A stretch of DNA of 54,452 bases from a bacterium (GCA_021784835.1 JAJYHI010000134.1:1-54452); one strand, 5' to 3'; shown: positions 33,738 to 43,294, numbered from the stretch's first letter. Program-made: numbers and translations. Notes: a model not told the origin generated them from the sequence alone.

Positions 33738-35417
33738 TTATTTTTTTCCCTTGCCTGCGCCGTCATCATAGACCATTATTACATAAGGAGGCCTGGAGTA
33801 TTTACCGGCGATTCTTCCGTAAGCCCTGCCGGAAGTTCCTTGGAAATCCTCGACGTAAATCTTTGAGGGCTTGCCGAACCTGCATATTATACTTTGTTTA
33901 TTTACCCCCTGATATATGAAATATTTTGAATATACGACAAAAAATCTTTTATTTTCATATCGTTTCTTCTCGGGAGAGCAGTCGTACCGATGAAACAATC
34001 CGTTGAAAAGTATAGGGGCCGCCTGCCCTACGGTAACCTTTCCGTAAGTCATCAGCGTTATGATGCCCGAATCCCAGTAGGAACCGTAGCCGTGTGTCAA
34101 ATTGCGTTTCAGAAGCCAATTCCCCAGAGCCCTCTCGGGGCTCTTAGGAATAGGCGTCAAAGAGGCATATATAAAAGAAACCGAGTAAACGATTATAACG
34201 GCGGCGGCTGTCAGCTTGAATCCGGTGCGGGAGTAATATTTTGAAACGGCGGCGGGAATATTCCTGAAGGACAGAATGAGCCAGTAAACCGCAAGAGGGG
34301 TAAGGTATCTGGCGGAAGCCTTGTTTTCCGGTATGTTGCTTAGTAAAAAAGCTAAAGTTAAAAATATCCCGCCAAACAAAAGCGTAAAATCTATAAATTC
34401 TTTGGAATAGAAATATTCATGATTACGACCTTCTTTTCCCTTGAACTTATTTAAAAATTTTTTTATCAATTTTGGAACAGTGTATATAAGGATAAGGCTT
34501 ATTATCGCAAATTTCGATAAGCTTATAAAAGTAAACTTGTCCGAAAGATTTTTTCCGAAAAAATTAGCGTCGAACAGCCTTAACAAGCCGCTAAAATATA
34601 AATAAATATTCCTAGGAAAATCCCTTAGGCGGACGAAAGCTGCCGCTGGTCCTCCCGGCTTTACGCTAAGCCTTCCGGAAACGACAAATGCGTAAACTAC
34701 TATTTTTTTTAATGTGACTGCCGATATAACGGCAAGAGCGGATAACAGAATACGGCTTTTTTTAACTCCTTTTCCTGTTTTAAAAGCCGTATAAATGAAA
34801 GCGGCCATAACAGAAAGAAGCGGCATTACGCATACGACGAGAGTCAAGGAATCGTTTATAATGGCTATTGTTAAGACAAAAAACGACAGGAGCAGCCTAA
34901 AAAAACCGCCGGATTCGCTTTTTAAAAATCCTGCAAGGATAAAAACAGCTATTAAAGATAAGATTATCGTCGAGACATGCATCCCCTGAAGCATAAAAAA
35001 AGCAAACGCCTTTACGGGCATGGCAAGAAAGACGAAAAGCATAAAAATACCGATTTTCGTTGAAATTTCGTCGTCTTCCGGGTTATTTCCGCCCGCCTCT
35101 TTAACGTAAAAAACCGCCGCGGCAATTAAAACTATGAATTGAAACAAAGGGATTATATGGATAAGCAAAGGCCTGAAGCCAAACGCCTTAATCCATAAGG
35201 CGTAAAAATATGTATCGGCCGATATGTTAAGATAAACGGAACTGTAACCTTTCAATAAAAAATTACCCTGCAGGATGCTGTATCCGTTCATTAGGGCAAA
35301 AGCGTTATCGCTGTCCCCCCTCCAGAGGTTGGAGATATGGAAAAGGGCGGACAGCCATAATGACGAAACGGCAATGGCCAAAATTATAAAAAAAAGAATT
35401 TGCAGGTATTTTTTCAT
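33738..35417 (-). CDS. Multi-span membrane protein, probable GT-C-type glycosyltransferase
   Basis: 559 residues with about 11-12 predicted spans. The first periplasmic loop contains 'NLWRGDSDNAFALMNG' with D35 and D37, the place where GT-C enzymes carry their catalytic acidic residue. A soluble C-terminal part of ~120 residues follows. No specific family is recognised. Its gene abuts the upstream GT2 stop with no gap, and the downstream polyprenyl-phosphate GT2 could supply its donor. An O-antigen polymerase or a ligase cannot be excluded. Confidence 0.65.
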   Translation of the reverse strand: MKKYLQILFFIILAIAVSSLWLSALFHISNLWRGDSDNAFALMNGYSILQGNFLLKGYSSVYLNISADTYFYALWIKAFGFRPLLIHIIPLFQFIVLIAAAVFYVKEAGGNNPEDDEISTKIGIFMLFVFLAMPVKAFAFFMLQGMHVSTIILSLIAVFILAGFLKSESGGFFRLLLSFFVLTIAIINDSLTLVVCVMPLLSVMAAFIYTAFKTGKGVKKSRILLSALAVISAVTLKKIVVYAFVVSGRLSVKPGGPAAAFVRLRDFPRNIYLYFSGLLRLFDANFFGKNLSDKFTFISLSKFAIISLILIYTVPKLIKKFLNKFKGKEGRNHEYFYSKEFIDFTLLFGGIFLTLAFLLSNIPENKASARYLTPLAVYWLILSFRNIPAAVSKYYSRTGFKLTAAAVIIVYSVSFIYASLTPIPKSPERALGNWLLKRNLTHGYGSYWDSGIITLMTYGKVTVGQAAPILFNGLFHRYDCSPEKKRYENKRFFVVYSKYFIYQGVNKQSIICRFGKPSKIYVEDFQGTSGRAYGRIAGKYSRPPYVIMVYDDGAGKGKK

Positions 35418-36434
35418 TCAGTATTTAATTCTGACGTTTTTCATGCCGGCAGAAAGAATATGCCTTTTATAATAGCTTATTATTTTAATCAATAACCGTT
35501 TCGGCATTAGCAAAGAACCGAAAACATACATATAAAATCTAACGGATAATAAATTTTTAGGCCGGTATTTTATATAGAGCGATATTTCCCTGTAATAATT
35601 TCCGGTTTGCCCGTAATTTTTAATCTGTAAAATCCCTTCGATTCCGGCTCCGAATTTATTAATCAACGCCTTTCTTAATCCGGCATATTTTTTATCTTCA
35701 AAAATATCGTTAAACATATCTACCCATGATTGCAAGGGGGAAATTTTATATATCGAAGAAACTCTGGCGCATTGAGAGCTTTCAAATCTGACCGCAACCG
35801 GATAATCGTTTAAATATGCCGCCTTATATTTCTTTAATATGCTTAAAAAAGGGTAAATGTGGGAAGTAAAAACATTTTTATGGAAAGGCGTCTCGATGTA
35901 GCTTTTACGGTATGCAAGCCCCGAAAACTGAGCCAAAGAAACCATTAAAAGGCAGAGCCGGTTTTCGTCGTATATATCTATTATATCAAAGGGCTTGCCG
36001 CTTAAAGGTCCGGCATAATTCCTTATCCCCCGGTAAAAATCATCCCCGGTAAAATTATAAAATGCTCTGCTGACGACGCCGATTTCTTTGCCGATTTTAA
36101 AACAATTATAAGTTTTTAACAAAGCGTCTTCGGCCAGTATATCGTCCTGTCCCATAAGATATATAATCTGGCTGTCGCCGGCAGACAGCAATCGGGCTTT
36201 CTCTAAATTAGACGGATAACCCAGATTAATATCGTTTTTAAATATTTTTATTCGTGCGTCTTTAATGCTTTTTATTGCATCGGTTGTGCCGTCCGTAGAG
36301 TTATCGTCGGAAACGATTAATTCAAAATTAGAATATGATTGCCGCATGATGCTGTAAACCGTCTGTTCTATCCATTTAGAACCGTTATATGCGGGCAATA
36401 AAATGCTGAATTTTAGGTCTTCGCCGAAAACCAT
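35418..36434 (-). CDS. Glycosyltransferase family 2
   Basis: About 338 residues. 'KFSILLPAYNGSKWIEQT', 'SDDNSTDGTTDAI' and 'LMGQDDILAEDAL' are typical of GT2 enzymes; the 'QDD' replaces the classical DxD. The open frame extends to a TTG at 36461, but the ATG at 36434 is closer to the conserved start and is preferred, although neither has a clear ribosome binding site. The C-terminus is basic. The next gene begins immediately after its stop. Confidence 0.85.
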   Translation of the reverse strand: MVFGEDLKFSILLPAYNGSKWIEQTVYSIMRQSYSNFELIVSDDNSTDGTTDAIKSIKDARIKIFKNDINLGYPSNLEKARLLSAGDSQIIYLMGQDDILAEDALLKTYNCFKIGKEIGVVSRAFYNFTGDDFYRGIRNYAGPLSGKPFDIIDIYDENRLCLLMVSLAQFSGLAYRKSYIETPFHKNVFTSHIYPFLSILKKYKAAYLNDYPVAVRFESSQCARVSSIYKISPLQSWVDMFNDIFEDKKYAGLRKALINKFGAGIEGILQIKNYGQTGNYYREISLYIKYRPKNLLSVRFYMYVFGSLLMPKRLLIKIISYYKRHILSAGMKNVRIKY

Positions 36435-36546
36435 ATATATATAGTTTACCTGATTGCTCAAATTATTTAAATAAATAAAATGGCAATTTTAATTATTTTA
36501 TTAAATTCGATAACTTCCCGTATTAAATTATTTTAATATTTTTCTT

Positions 36547-37227
36547 CTAATACCCCTGTCCGCTGACCAAAGAAGGGGTGCTGCTGAAATCGTCGACGGC
36601 AAATATCTGCCAGTTGGAACCGGTGATATTGGCAGAAGCGAAAGCGGCGAACCCCGAGCCGCAATAGCCGTTAGTTCCGGAAGAACCTAATGCCGTCCCC
36701 CCGCCCGTAATCGAATTGACAACGGGATTAGCCGAAGCGGACTCCTGAATTTGAGGCGCATCGGTAGGCGCGGAAGCCGCTCCCGCCTGATAGTAAAAAT
36801 AAAGCGAGCCGAGAGGATAAAATCCTAAATCGGCAAAACCGCCATTTGCTGGGGCATAAGCCGTTCCGGCGGTCAATGCTCCGGCGGAACATTTATACGG
36901 CGCGTTATCCAGATAATATACTCCCTTGCCGGACGTTAAAATGGCATCGTAAAAAACGTGAACCGGCGACAGGGTTCCTTTGCCCCACGAAGACGAAGGC
37001 GCGGAACTTGTTCCCGCGCTGATAAACGCCGAATTTGCCGCGTTAAATGCCGTTTCGTCGGTGAATATGGCGCCGAGGTTTGTTTTTGCTTCGCTGTCCT
37101 TCGCTCTATCCACGTAATTCATGTAAGCAGGGATGGCTATAGCCGCCAAAATGCCTATAATTGCTATGACTATTAGCAGCTCTATTAAAGTAAAACCGTT
37201 TCTATCTTTAGGTCCGTTAATTTTCAT
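36547..37227 (-). CDS. Type IV pilin-like protein (pilin 1)
   Basis: 226 residues. A short basic leader ends in Gly before '[20 protein letters not shown]', the prepilin-peptidase site and N-terminal helix, with Glu at position 5 of the mature form. Two cysteines ('YKCSAG', 'GYCGSG') could form the D-region disulfide. The globular part is rich in Ser, Ala and Gly. It closely parallels pilin 2 (39280-39939), with the same cysteine positions and a common '[17 protein letters not shown]' type stretch. AGGAGG precedes the ATG. No pilus assembly genes are nearby. Confidence 0.93.
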   Translation of the reverse strand: MKINGPKDRNGFTLIELLIVIAIIGILAAIAIPAYMNYVDRAKDSEAKTNLGAIFTDETAFNAANSAFISAGTSSAPSSSWGKGTLSPVHVFYDAILTSGKGVYYLDNAPYKCSAGALTAGTAYAPANGGFADLGFYPLGSLYFYYQAGAASAPTDAPQIQESASANPVVNSITGGGTALGSSGTNGYCGSGFAAFASANITGSNWQIFAVDDFSSTPSLVSGQGY

Positions 37228-37282
37228 TTTTACGCCTCCTATTTTCTTTTAAGCGTTATAAAAAAATAAATAAATGATACCT

Positions 37283-39178
37283 TTAATATTTAAGTTTAAT
37301 AACCATCGTCCGCTTTGAATCGTATATTGCAACAGCCTTTCCTCTTTCGTCTTTTAAAAATCCGTTGATTTTTTTAAGATTCAGGCTGTCGGTTTTGCCG
37401 TAAATCTGCCCTAACTGACTTTTTACAATTAATAAATACCTTACGTTTAACTTTTTAAAATATTTAAAATTTTCGGCGAGGCGCCGGGGATTGCCGAGCT
37501 TTATAACCGCCCTTTGATTAAGGTTGTTGCCTTTGTAATATTTGCCGTTGAAAATAAAAAATTCTTTTGGGAGATATTTCTTATAAAGATTATGGAAGCC
37601 GTATCTTATAATGAAACCGGCAAGCATAGGTTTTTGATAAATTGTCTGCTCATACATCTTAAAGCCGTCCTGAAGAAACGGTATCGTTAAAACCGCGCCG
37701 TACGGCTCGCTATTTTTAAGGATATAAATTCCTTTCGATACCTTTACGCTTCCCATCTGAAAAGGATAAGAACTGTATCCTATAATTATTCCGAAAAATA
37801 TCAAAACGATTAATAAAAATTTTACTGCGCGCCCCTTAAAAAGGTTCCGTTCAAAAAAAATCTTTATTCCGTAAGCGCATACGACGGAAAAAAACAGATA
37901 GCCCATAATCATATATCTGCCCGATTCTTCGATTCCTTTAAATACCGGAAGGATATCTATGAGGTACACGAAAGGGTCGAAAACCCTTATGTTGTTAACT
38001 ATATGGATTAAGGGAGACAAAGACATTAAGACGAAGAACAAAAATGCGTAAAAATAAAAACTGACGTTCTTAAAGCCCTTTATAACGGCTATCGCAAAAA
38101 AAACAAGGGGGACGTATCCCAAAAAATCCAAGGAATTTGCCCCTCTTACCATGAACGGATATACCGGGTTAAAGTAAACCGCCGTCGTAAACGGCAGAAG
38201 AAAATGATTGAAAAAAGGAGGAAAAAAGAACGCAAACAGCGTCGCCGAATAAGCCTTTATGGAAAACATATCCGGATTAAAAAATAAAATTCTTTTGTCT
38301 ATATATGCGTAATATATTGCCGGACCTAATAAAGGGGAAGCAATGGCGATAAAAGAAAAAAGCATTACGGCAAGATTTTTAAGATATTTCGCGTTAAAAA
38401 CGGGGTTTTCCGGAAACCTGTTTTTGAAATTTTTAATAACCGCCCTCAAATCCAATTCCGCCGGTTTTTTATTGTTTTCATTCAGGGCAGGTTCGTTTTT
38501 TCCTAACCTTAGCAGCTTATCTTCTTTAAAAAATTGATATAAAATAAAAAAAATAGAGTAAAGCGCCAGCATTACCGTAAATTCATAAAAACCCGCATAT
38601 GTGGCCAGAAATAATCCGGATGCCGCAAAAAGAGCGTTTTTAAGGTTCGGATTTTTATACAGCCTGTTAAAAAACAAAATATACAACGGCAGCCCGTAAG
38701 CGCTCCAGATATTTATATCCCCCCATCTCGCCTGTTCTATAAGGATAGGAGAGCCTGCAAATATTGTCCCCGCAAAAAAGGAGGCGGTTTTATTTTTTAC
38801 TGTTTCGTCCGCAAGCAAATAAGCAAAATAGGCGTTTAATATGAAAGATGCGAAAAATATAAGGTTATAGGCAAGTATCAGATTTTTGGAAAAATAATAC
38901 GCGGCCGAAGCGATAAGCGAATTAACCGGCATGGACGTGGAAACGTAAAGAGGAACCCCGTGCGGATAATACGCAAGGTTGGTAAAAAACGGCCACTTAT
39001 GAAGAACGAAGACGTAATGCTCAAATTCCCAGAAAAACCAGGACATTAAATATTCGTCCCCTGAATTTCCGGGCATTTTGGAAGGAAAATAAAGAACTAA
39101 AGGGAAAGTTACTAAAACGAAGGTTATTATATAAAAAAAAATTACGGATACATTTTCGGATTTTGAAAAAAATCTCAT
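37283..39178 (-). CDS. Multi-span membrane protein (GT-C-like), between two pilin genes
   Basis: 631 residues with about 12-13 membrane spans and a C-terminal soluble tail of ~130 residues. After the first span comes 'PGNSGDEYLMSWFFW' with D41/E42, and the next loop has 'YYPHGVPLYVSTSMPVNSL'. The layout resembles GT-C or YfhO-type glycosyltransferases that use lipid-linked sugars at the outer face. It lies exactly between two pilin genes on the same strand, which makes a pilin-modifying role attractive (inference). Specific homology to TfpO, TfpW or PglL is not evident. Confidence 0.65.
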   Translation of the reverse strand: MRFFSKSENVSVIFFYIITFVLVTFPLVLYFPSKMPGNSGDEYLMSWFFWEFEHYVFVLHKWPFFTNLAYYPHGVPLYVSTSMPVNSLIASAAYYFSKNLILAYNLIFFASFILNAYFAYLLADETVKNKTASFFAGTIFAGSPILIEQARWGDINIWSAYGLPLYILFFNRLYKNPNLKNALFAASGLFLATYAGFYEFTVMLALYSIFFILYQFFKEDKLLRLGKNEPALNENNKKPAELDLRAVIKNFKNRFPENPVFNAKYLKNLAVMLFSFIAIASPLLGPAIYYAYIDKRILFFNPDMFSIKAYSATLFAFFFPPFFNHFLLPFTTAVYFNPVYPFMVRGANSLDFLGYVPLVFFAIAVIKGFKNVSFYFYAFLFFVLMSLSPLIHIVNNIRVFDPFVYLIDILPVFKGIEESGRYMIMGYLFFSVVCAYGIKIFFERNLFKGRAVKFLLIVLIFFGIIIGYSSYPFQMGSVKVSKGIYILKNSEPYGAVLTIPFLQDGFKMYEQTIYQKPMLAGFIIRYGFHNLYKKYLPKEFFIFNGKYYKGNNLNQRAVIKLGNPRRLAENFKYFKKLNVRYLLIVKSQLGQIYGKTDSLNLKKINGFLKDERGKAVAIYDSKRTMVIKLKY

Positions 39179-39202
39179 AAATTTCTTAAATTTAAAAAAG
39201 AA

Positions 39203-39245
39203 AAATTAAAAAATCGTCCTTCCTAATCGAAATTAAGAAGGACGA
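39203..39245 (-). terminator. Rho-independent terminator of pilin 2
   Basis: Arms TCGTCCTTC (39214-39222) and GAAGGACGA (39237-39245) form a 9-bp stem with a 14-nt loop. On the minus strand the hairpin is followed by a T-rich run (TTTTTTAATTTTTC). It sits 35 nt after the pilin 2 stop and would separate the strongly expressed pilin from the GT-C-like gene. Confidence 0.8.
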
Positions 39246-39279
39246 CGAACGTTAATAACTTTACATTAAATATCTCGAA

Positions 39280-39939
39280 TTAGTAATTTGTTCCCTCGAG
39301 AATCCCGGAGCTGGACGTATAATCGTTTACGGCATAAACCTGATAATTTGTTCCGGTAAAGTTTGTTCCGGCTATAGCCGTATATCCCGGACCGCATTTT
39401 CCGTTTGCGGCTGTAGGCCAGGTTGTAGAGTTAAGGCTAATCGAGGCGGCGGTGGGGGCGCTGCTGTTTGCGGTACCCTGCGTAGAGCCTGCTATAACCT
39501 GATAGTAAAAATACAGCGTGCCTACCGGTAAAAAACCGATATCCGCAAAACCGCCGGTAGCGGGACCGGCGCTGCCGGAAAGAGCATTGGCGGAGCATGA
39601 ATAAGGCGGGGAATCGTGAGGAATTCCCGTAGCGATATCAGCCTGGGCATAAAACGGATGCGGAGTGCTTTGCTGAGCCTTACCCGTCCAACTGCCCACA
39701 TTATGTGAACTGTTCTCCGTAACTCCGGCGCTGATAAACATCGAGTTTGAAGCGTTAAACGCCGTTTCGGACGTAAAGATGGCGCCTAGGTTCGTCGCGG
39801 CCTCGCTGTCTTTTGCCCTGTTGACGTAGCTCATATACGTCGGTATCGCTATAGCCGCCAAGATGCCGATAATGGCTATGACGATTAAGAGCTCGATAAG
39901 CGTAAAGCCTTTAGAGCTTTTAAATCTTTTAAAGTTCAT
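39280..39939 (-). CDS. Type IV pilin-like protein (pilin 2)
   Basis: 219 residues. Leader '[11 protein letters not shown]', then '[20 protein letters not shown]' as in pilin 1, and a Ser/Thr/Asn-rich globular domain with two cysteines ('YSCSAN', 'GKCGPG'). AAGGAGG precedes the ATG at good spacing. A sigma-54-type promoter lies ~100 bp upstream and a strong terminator follows, so it can form its own transcript and is probably the main pilin of the pair. Confidence 0.93.
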   Translation of the reverse strand: MNFKRFKSSKGFTLIELLIVIAIIGILAAIAIPTYMSYVNRAKDSEAATNLGAIFTSETAFNASNSMFISAGVTENSSHNVGSWTGKAQQSTPHPFYAQADIATGIPHDSPPYSCSANALSGSAGPATGGFADIGFLPVGTLYFYYQVIAGSTQGTANSSAPTAASISLNSTTWPTAANGKCGPGYTAIAGTNFTGTNYQVYAVNDYTSSSGILEGTNY

Positions 39940-40038
39940 TTTTACTGCCTCCTTTTTTTTAAAATTAATTATATGTGGAATTGCTTTAAATAAAATTTAT
40001 TCTAAATAATTATTCTAATTAATGTTATTTAGATTAAT

Positions 40039-40054
40039 AGCAAATACCGTGCCA
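40039..40054 (-). promoter_or_regulatory. Sigma-54 (RpoN) -24/-12 promoter of pilin 2
   Basis: On the minus strand the sequence is TGGCACG-GTAT-TTGCT, which matches the RpoN consensus TGGCACG-N4-TTGCW at every position. It points at the pilin 2 start ~100 nt away. Pilin genes in many proteobacteria are RpoN/PilR dependent, so this is an expected and strong regulatory site. Confidence 0.85.
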
Positions 40055-40329
40055 TTTTAAAAATTTAACGAAAAAGACAAAATTTTTGCTGTATTTGCGG
40101 CGTAAACTTTTAAAAATCTACCCGTTAAAATAACATTTATTTTACGTTAAATTTAAAATTACATTTAAATCATATTACAAAAAGGCAAAAATTGTCAACA
40201 ATATTTATTTATTAATTAATAAATAAATTTTATACGGAAGGCGGAATGCAACTATTTATCAGTTAATTAAATTACTTATGCGGATATTCTTTCATTGACA
40301 AAAATTGCCGCCATATGACAAAATTTGTC
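40055..40329. other. Intergenic region upstream of the RpoN promoter
   Basis: AT-rich, no gene found. It contains GACAAAA-type words near 40077, 40297 and 40317, the last with inverted arms GACAAA/TTTGTC around one base (40317-40329). They could be activator (PilR-like) sites for the sigma-54 promoter; this is inference. Confidence 0.35.
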
Positions 40330-41058
40330 TTATCTCACGACGTCGTAATGCTCAGGCGGCTTAAAGAAATATCCGCCCATCCATTCGATAGCTGTCCTAA
40401 AATAGCCGTTGGTTTCGAAGCGCCTCATGGACGTTACCGCGCTTATATCGCCAAGATATTTGAACTTTGCTCCGTTTTTGAGCGCTATATTAATGAATTT
40501 TAAGTCTTCGCCCGCCGGCATTCTTTCGTCGAATCCCCCGGAAACGCCTTTATATACTTCCCTGTGGCAGAATATAAGCGCCATTGACGTTTTTGAGAGC
40601 ATATGCGCTATGTTGTTGCCGAACATAAAAATACGCGCTTTAGCCGTATTAATATCGGGCAGAAGCCTTGAAGTTCCTATGAAATCGGTCTTTCCGCCGA
40701 AGCCGTCGAGACGTTTTATAAAGCCGTCGTTAAGCAGGGTATCGGCGTCGAGAAACAGAAAAACGTCGCCTCTGGAAACCGCGGCGCCCGCGTTTCTGGC
40801 CTCGGAAACCCCGCTGAAGTTTCCCGATATAAGGTTTGCCAGCGGATATTTAGCGACGGCTCCTTCGGTATCGTCTTCTCCGCGCGTAACTACCACGGTA
40901 ACCTCGCAGAGGGTTTTGCCCGCGTTTTTAAAATTCTTAAAATCCGCCGGGTCTTCACCCTTTTTTAAGAATGAGGCCGAGCTCTGGCTTAAGAGCCTTT
41001 CTATGGACGCGCCTATATATTTTTCTTCCTCGTGCGCCGGTATGATTATGGAAACCAT
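40330..41058 (-). CDS. Glycosyltransferase family 2
   Basis: 242 residues. 'VSIIIPAHEEEKYIGASI', 'SEARNAGAAVSRGDVFLFLDADT' with the DxD metal site, and 'GEDLKFINIALKNG' are typical. There is no membrane span. It lies 28 bp downstream of the MurG-like gene, in the run YbhN-like, MurG-like, GT2. The codon third positions are more GC-rich than those of the pilin region, which produces a long open frame on the opposite strand. Confidence 0.88.
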   Translation of the reverse strand: MVSIIIPAHEEEKYIGASIERLLSQSSASFLKKGEDPADFKNFKNAGKTLCEVTVVVTRGEDDTEGAVAKYPLANLISGNFSGVSEARNAGAAVSRGDVFLFLDADTLLNDGFIKRLDGFGGKTDFIGTSRLLPDINTAKARIFMFGNNIAHMLSKTSMALIFCHREVYKGVSGGFDERMPAGEDLKFINIALKNGAKFKYLGDISAVTSMRRFETNGYFRTAIEWMGGYFFKPPEHYDVVR

Positions 41059-41086
41059 TAAAAAAACCCCCGCATTAAAAAAATAT

Positions 41087-42157
41087 TTACTTCGATACGC
41101 CCGTTATCTTAAAAAGCCTCTCCACGCTATCGGCGGTTTTCCACAGCGGCTTAAACCCGCGGTATTTCGATGCGTTTTCGGTATCCGCGTCAAGTTTAAG
41201 TTTTCCCTGCTTTACCGAATGAAAAAATCCGGCTTTTTCCAGATGTTTTGCCAGATAAACCTGCTCGGTCTGCCCCGGCGTGGGAATAAAAAACGCCTTT
41301 TTGTCAATTTCGGCGACATCCATTACGGTTGTGTAGCCTGACCTCGAAACGACGATTTTTGCCCTGTTCATAAGTTCGTCGCGCCTCGCTTTTTCGAGAA
41401 AAGAATATACCGTCGCGTTTCCTGCGGTCTCTTTCGTGAACTCTCCGGGCTTTCCTAACGCGACTGCGATATTGCCTTTTAAAAGATGAATCTGGGAAAA
41501 TAGTTTTTTCTCAAGCGCCGTCCTCGTAGGCTCCGGCCCTGAAATCGAAAGCAGGTAATCGATGTCCTCGTCCGTTTCTATTTTTTCGAAATCGGAAAGT
41601 ATCCCTATATATTCGATGTTTTCTCTTTTAAAATACCTGAGGTTATGCGAAAGGTCGCCGGAAAGCGAATTTTCTTCGTAATCGGGAACGATAATCTTAT
41701 CGAATTTGTTTTGCAGGTAATGGTTGTAAAACTCCGTGGCCATCTCTGCGGGAGGAAGCCTTAAAGGCGATATAAACCTTAGCTGATGAAATATAAGGTA
41801 TGAGGGGACCGACCTGCAATAGGAGCCGAATCTCGAATCGGAGATTATAAGGCCTATTTTGTTTTCGCGGACTATCTTGGAAACTTCTTTGTTTTCTTCC
41901 TTGATTACGCGCATAATCTTAGGGGCTACCCTTACGAACCTGAACGCAAAACCAATTTTATCCGAATAAGGCGAGGGGTATGGAACGGTTTCAATATACC
42001 TTGCGCCGTCTTTAAGCTCGGATTTTAAAAGTTCGAGGCTCCTTCCGTACGTATAGACGATAACTTCGTTGCCGTCTTTAATGAGCCTCCTTATTACCGG
42101 CAGCCCTCTCGTAGCATGTCCCAGCCCCCAGCTGCATAAAGAATATAATATTTTCAT
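41087..42157 (-). CDS. MurG/GT28-like glycosyltransferase
   Basis: 356 residues. N-terminal 'LCSWGLGHATRGLPVIRRL' carries the glycine-rich loop, and the C-terminal 'VVSRSGYTTVMDVAEIDKK' with 'PTPGQTEQVYLAKHL' resembles the donor site of GT28-type enzymes such as MurG and MGDG synthases. It belongs to the group of uncharacterised predicted glycosyltransferases related to MJ1255. The start overlaps the end of the YbhN-like gene by 4 nt, so the two are coupled. Confidence 0.85.
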   Translation of the reverse strand: MKILYSLCSWGLGHATRGLPVIRRLIKDGNEVIVYTYGRSLELLKSELKDGARYIETVPYPSPYSDKIGFAFRFVRVAPKIMRVIKEENKEVSKIVRENKIGLIISDSRFGSYCRSVPSYLIFHQLRFISPLRLPPAEMATEFYNHYLQNKFDKIIVPDYEENSLSGDLSHNLRYFKRENIEYIGILSDFEKIETDEDIDYLLSISGPEPTRTALEKKLFSQIHLLKGNIAVALGKPGEFTKETAGNATVYSFLEKARRDELMNRAKIVVSRSGYTTVMDVAEIDKKAFFIPTPGQTEQVYLAKHLEKAGFFHSVKQGKLKLDADTENASKYRGFKPLWKTADSVERLFKITGVSK

Positions 42158-43188
42158 ATCGTTTCCCCGCCGTCTCCGTCCTTATATTCCTGTTTTTTAA
42201 AAAAATGAAACCCGTAATGCGGAATTAGAAAAAACGAAACGGCGACCATAAGCAGGTTGACCGCCCTCATTACAAGGCTGAAAGTAAGGCCGAGTTCGGA
42301 GCCGAGACCGAGAACGTCGAACAACCCTACCTGCGAAAGCTCGTAAGTTCCGGCGGAACCCGGCGCCAGAGGAAGCGCGAAAATAAGCATCGAAACCGAA
42401 AATATTAAAAGCGTTTTAGAAAAACCCATATCAATGCCTAGGTAATGCACTAAAAGCCATATCTGAAATATTAAAACCGCTGTTTCGATTAAACTTAAAA
42501 ACAGGCTTAAAAAAAGATATTTTTTTCCTTTCATATAAAACAGATGAAGCTCTTTTTCGAAATTATTTGTATGCTTTAATATTTTAAATATTAAAACGTT
42601 CAGGAATTTAAACTTCGTCAGATATCTTAAAATTTTGGTAAAAAATCTGTTGTCGATTATAGGATTAATTAAAAAAACAAGGGTTACCGCGCCGACGAAT
42701 ATAGCGGCGATTAACAGCATATACCATATTTCCGGCGGCATGTAAAAATACTTAAACCCCAGTATAAGGCCGGTATAAACAAAAAGCAGAAACACCGCAA
42801 ATTCTATGACTTTTGCCGCCAGACCGGCGGAAAACCCCATTTTAAAATCGAGTCCTATTTTTTTCTTAAGCATTAAAGCCATTATTGCGTCTCCGCCGAT
42901 AAAGCCGGCGAATATTCCAGAAGGAGCGATATAATTTGCGCCGTAGCCTATGAGCTTAATATTCGCAAGATGTTTAAGCCCTATTTTTGCGTCGTAAACG
43001 TTAAGGGCGTTGTTCAAAGAAAGCGCGGAAAAAAACAGGGCAAGATAAGACAGAAAGAACAAGATGAAAAAATCCAAAAAACTTAAATGCCCGGCCATCT
43101 GCAGAATATTTTTCGGACCCAGAACGAAAATCAGCGCTATAACGAACAATAAGCCTACCGACGTCGAAACTACGAAAGCTTTATTCAA
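42154..43188 (-). CDS. YbhN/UPF0104 (LPG synthase TM-domain) flippase-like membrane protein
   Basis: 344 residues with about 8 membrane spans. 'GYGANYIAPSGIFAGFIGGDAIMALML' type sequence (~residues 85-110) and 'LPLAPGSAGTYELSQVGLF' match the lysylphosphatidylglycerol-synthase TM region family, whose members move lipids or lipid-linked intermediates or act as integral glycan-assembly proteins (AglD). It precedes the MurG-like and GT2 genes in one coupled unit, so it may act on their product. Confidence 0.83.
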   Translation of the reverse strand: MNKAFVVSTSVGLLFVIALIFVLGPKNILQMAGHLSFLDFFILFFLSYLALFFSALSLNNALNVYDAKIGLKHLANIKLIGYGANYIAPSGIFAGFIGGDAIMALMLKKKIGLDFKMGFSAGLAAKVIEFAVFLLFVYTGLILGFKYFYMPPEIWYMLLIAAIFVGAVTLVFLINPIIDNRFFTKILRYLTKFKFLNVLIFKILKHTNNFEKELHLFYMKGKKYLFLSLFLSLIETAVLIFQIWLLVHYLGIDMGFSKTLLIFSVSMLIFALPLAPGSAGTYELSQVGLFDVLGLGSELGLTFSLVMRAVNLLMVAVSFFLIPHYGFHFFKKQEYKDGDGGETI

Positions 43189-43202
43189 ACCGTTTTCTTA
43201 GG

Positions 43203-43232
43203 CCGGAAGCGCGCAAGGCGCAACGCTTCCGG
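43203..43232. other. Inverted repeat (9-bp arms) between adc and the YbhN-like gene
   Basis: CCGGAAGCG and CGCTTCCGG flank a 12-nt loop. No T-run follows on the minus strand, so it is not a standard intrinsic terminator. It could be an RNA processing or attenuation hairpin between the polyamine genes and the glycan genes. Confidence 0.45.
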
Positions 43233-43294
43233 TCGGTCTCCTCTTAAATTATAATTAATTATATACCTTTCATACGCCATGGAGACAATATGCG

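Noticed and set aside
40409..41341. 310-codon open frame on the plus strand
   Set aside because: It lies opposite two glycosyltransferases with clear family motifs and has no recognisable domain; GC-rich third positions in those genes explain it.
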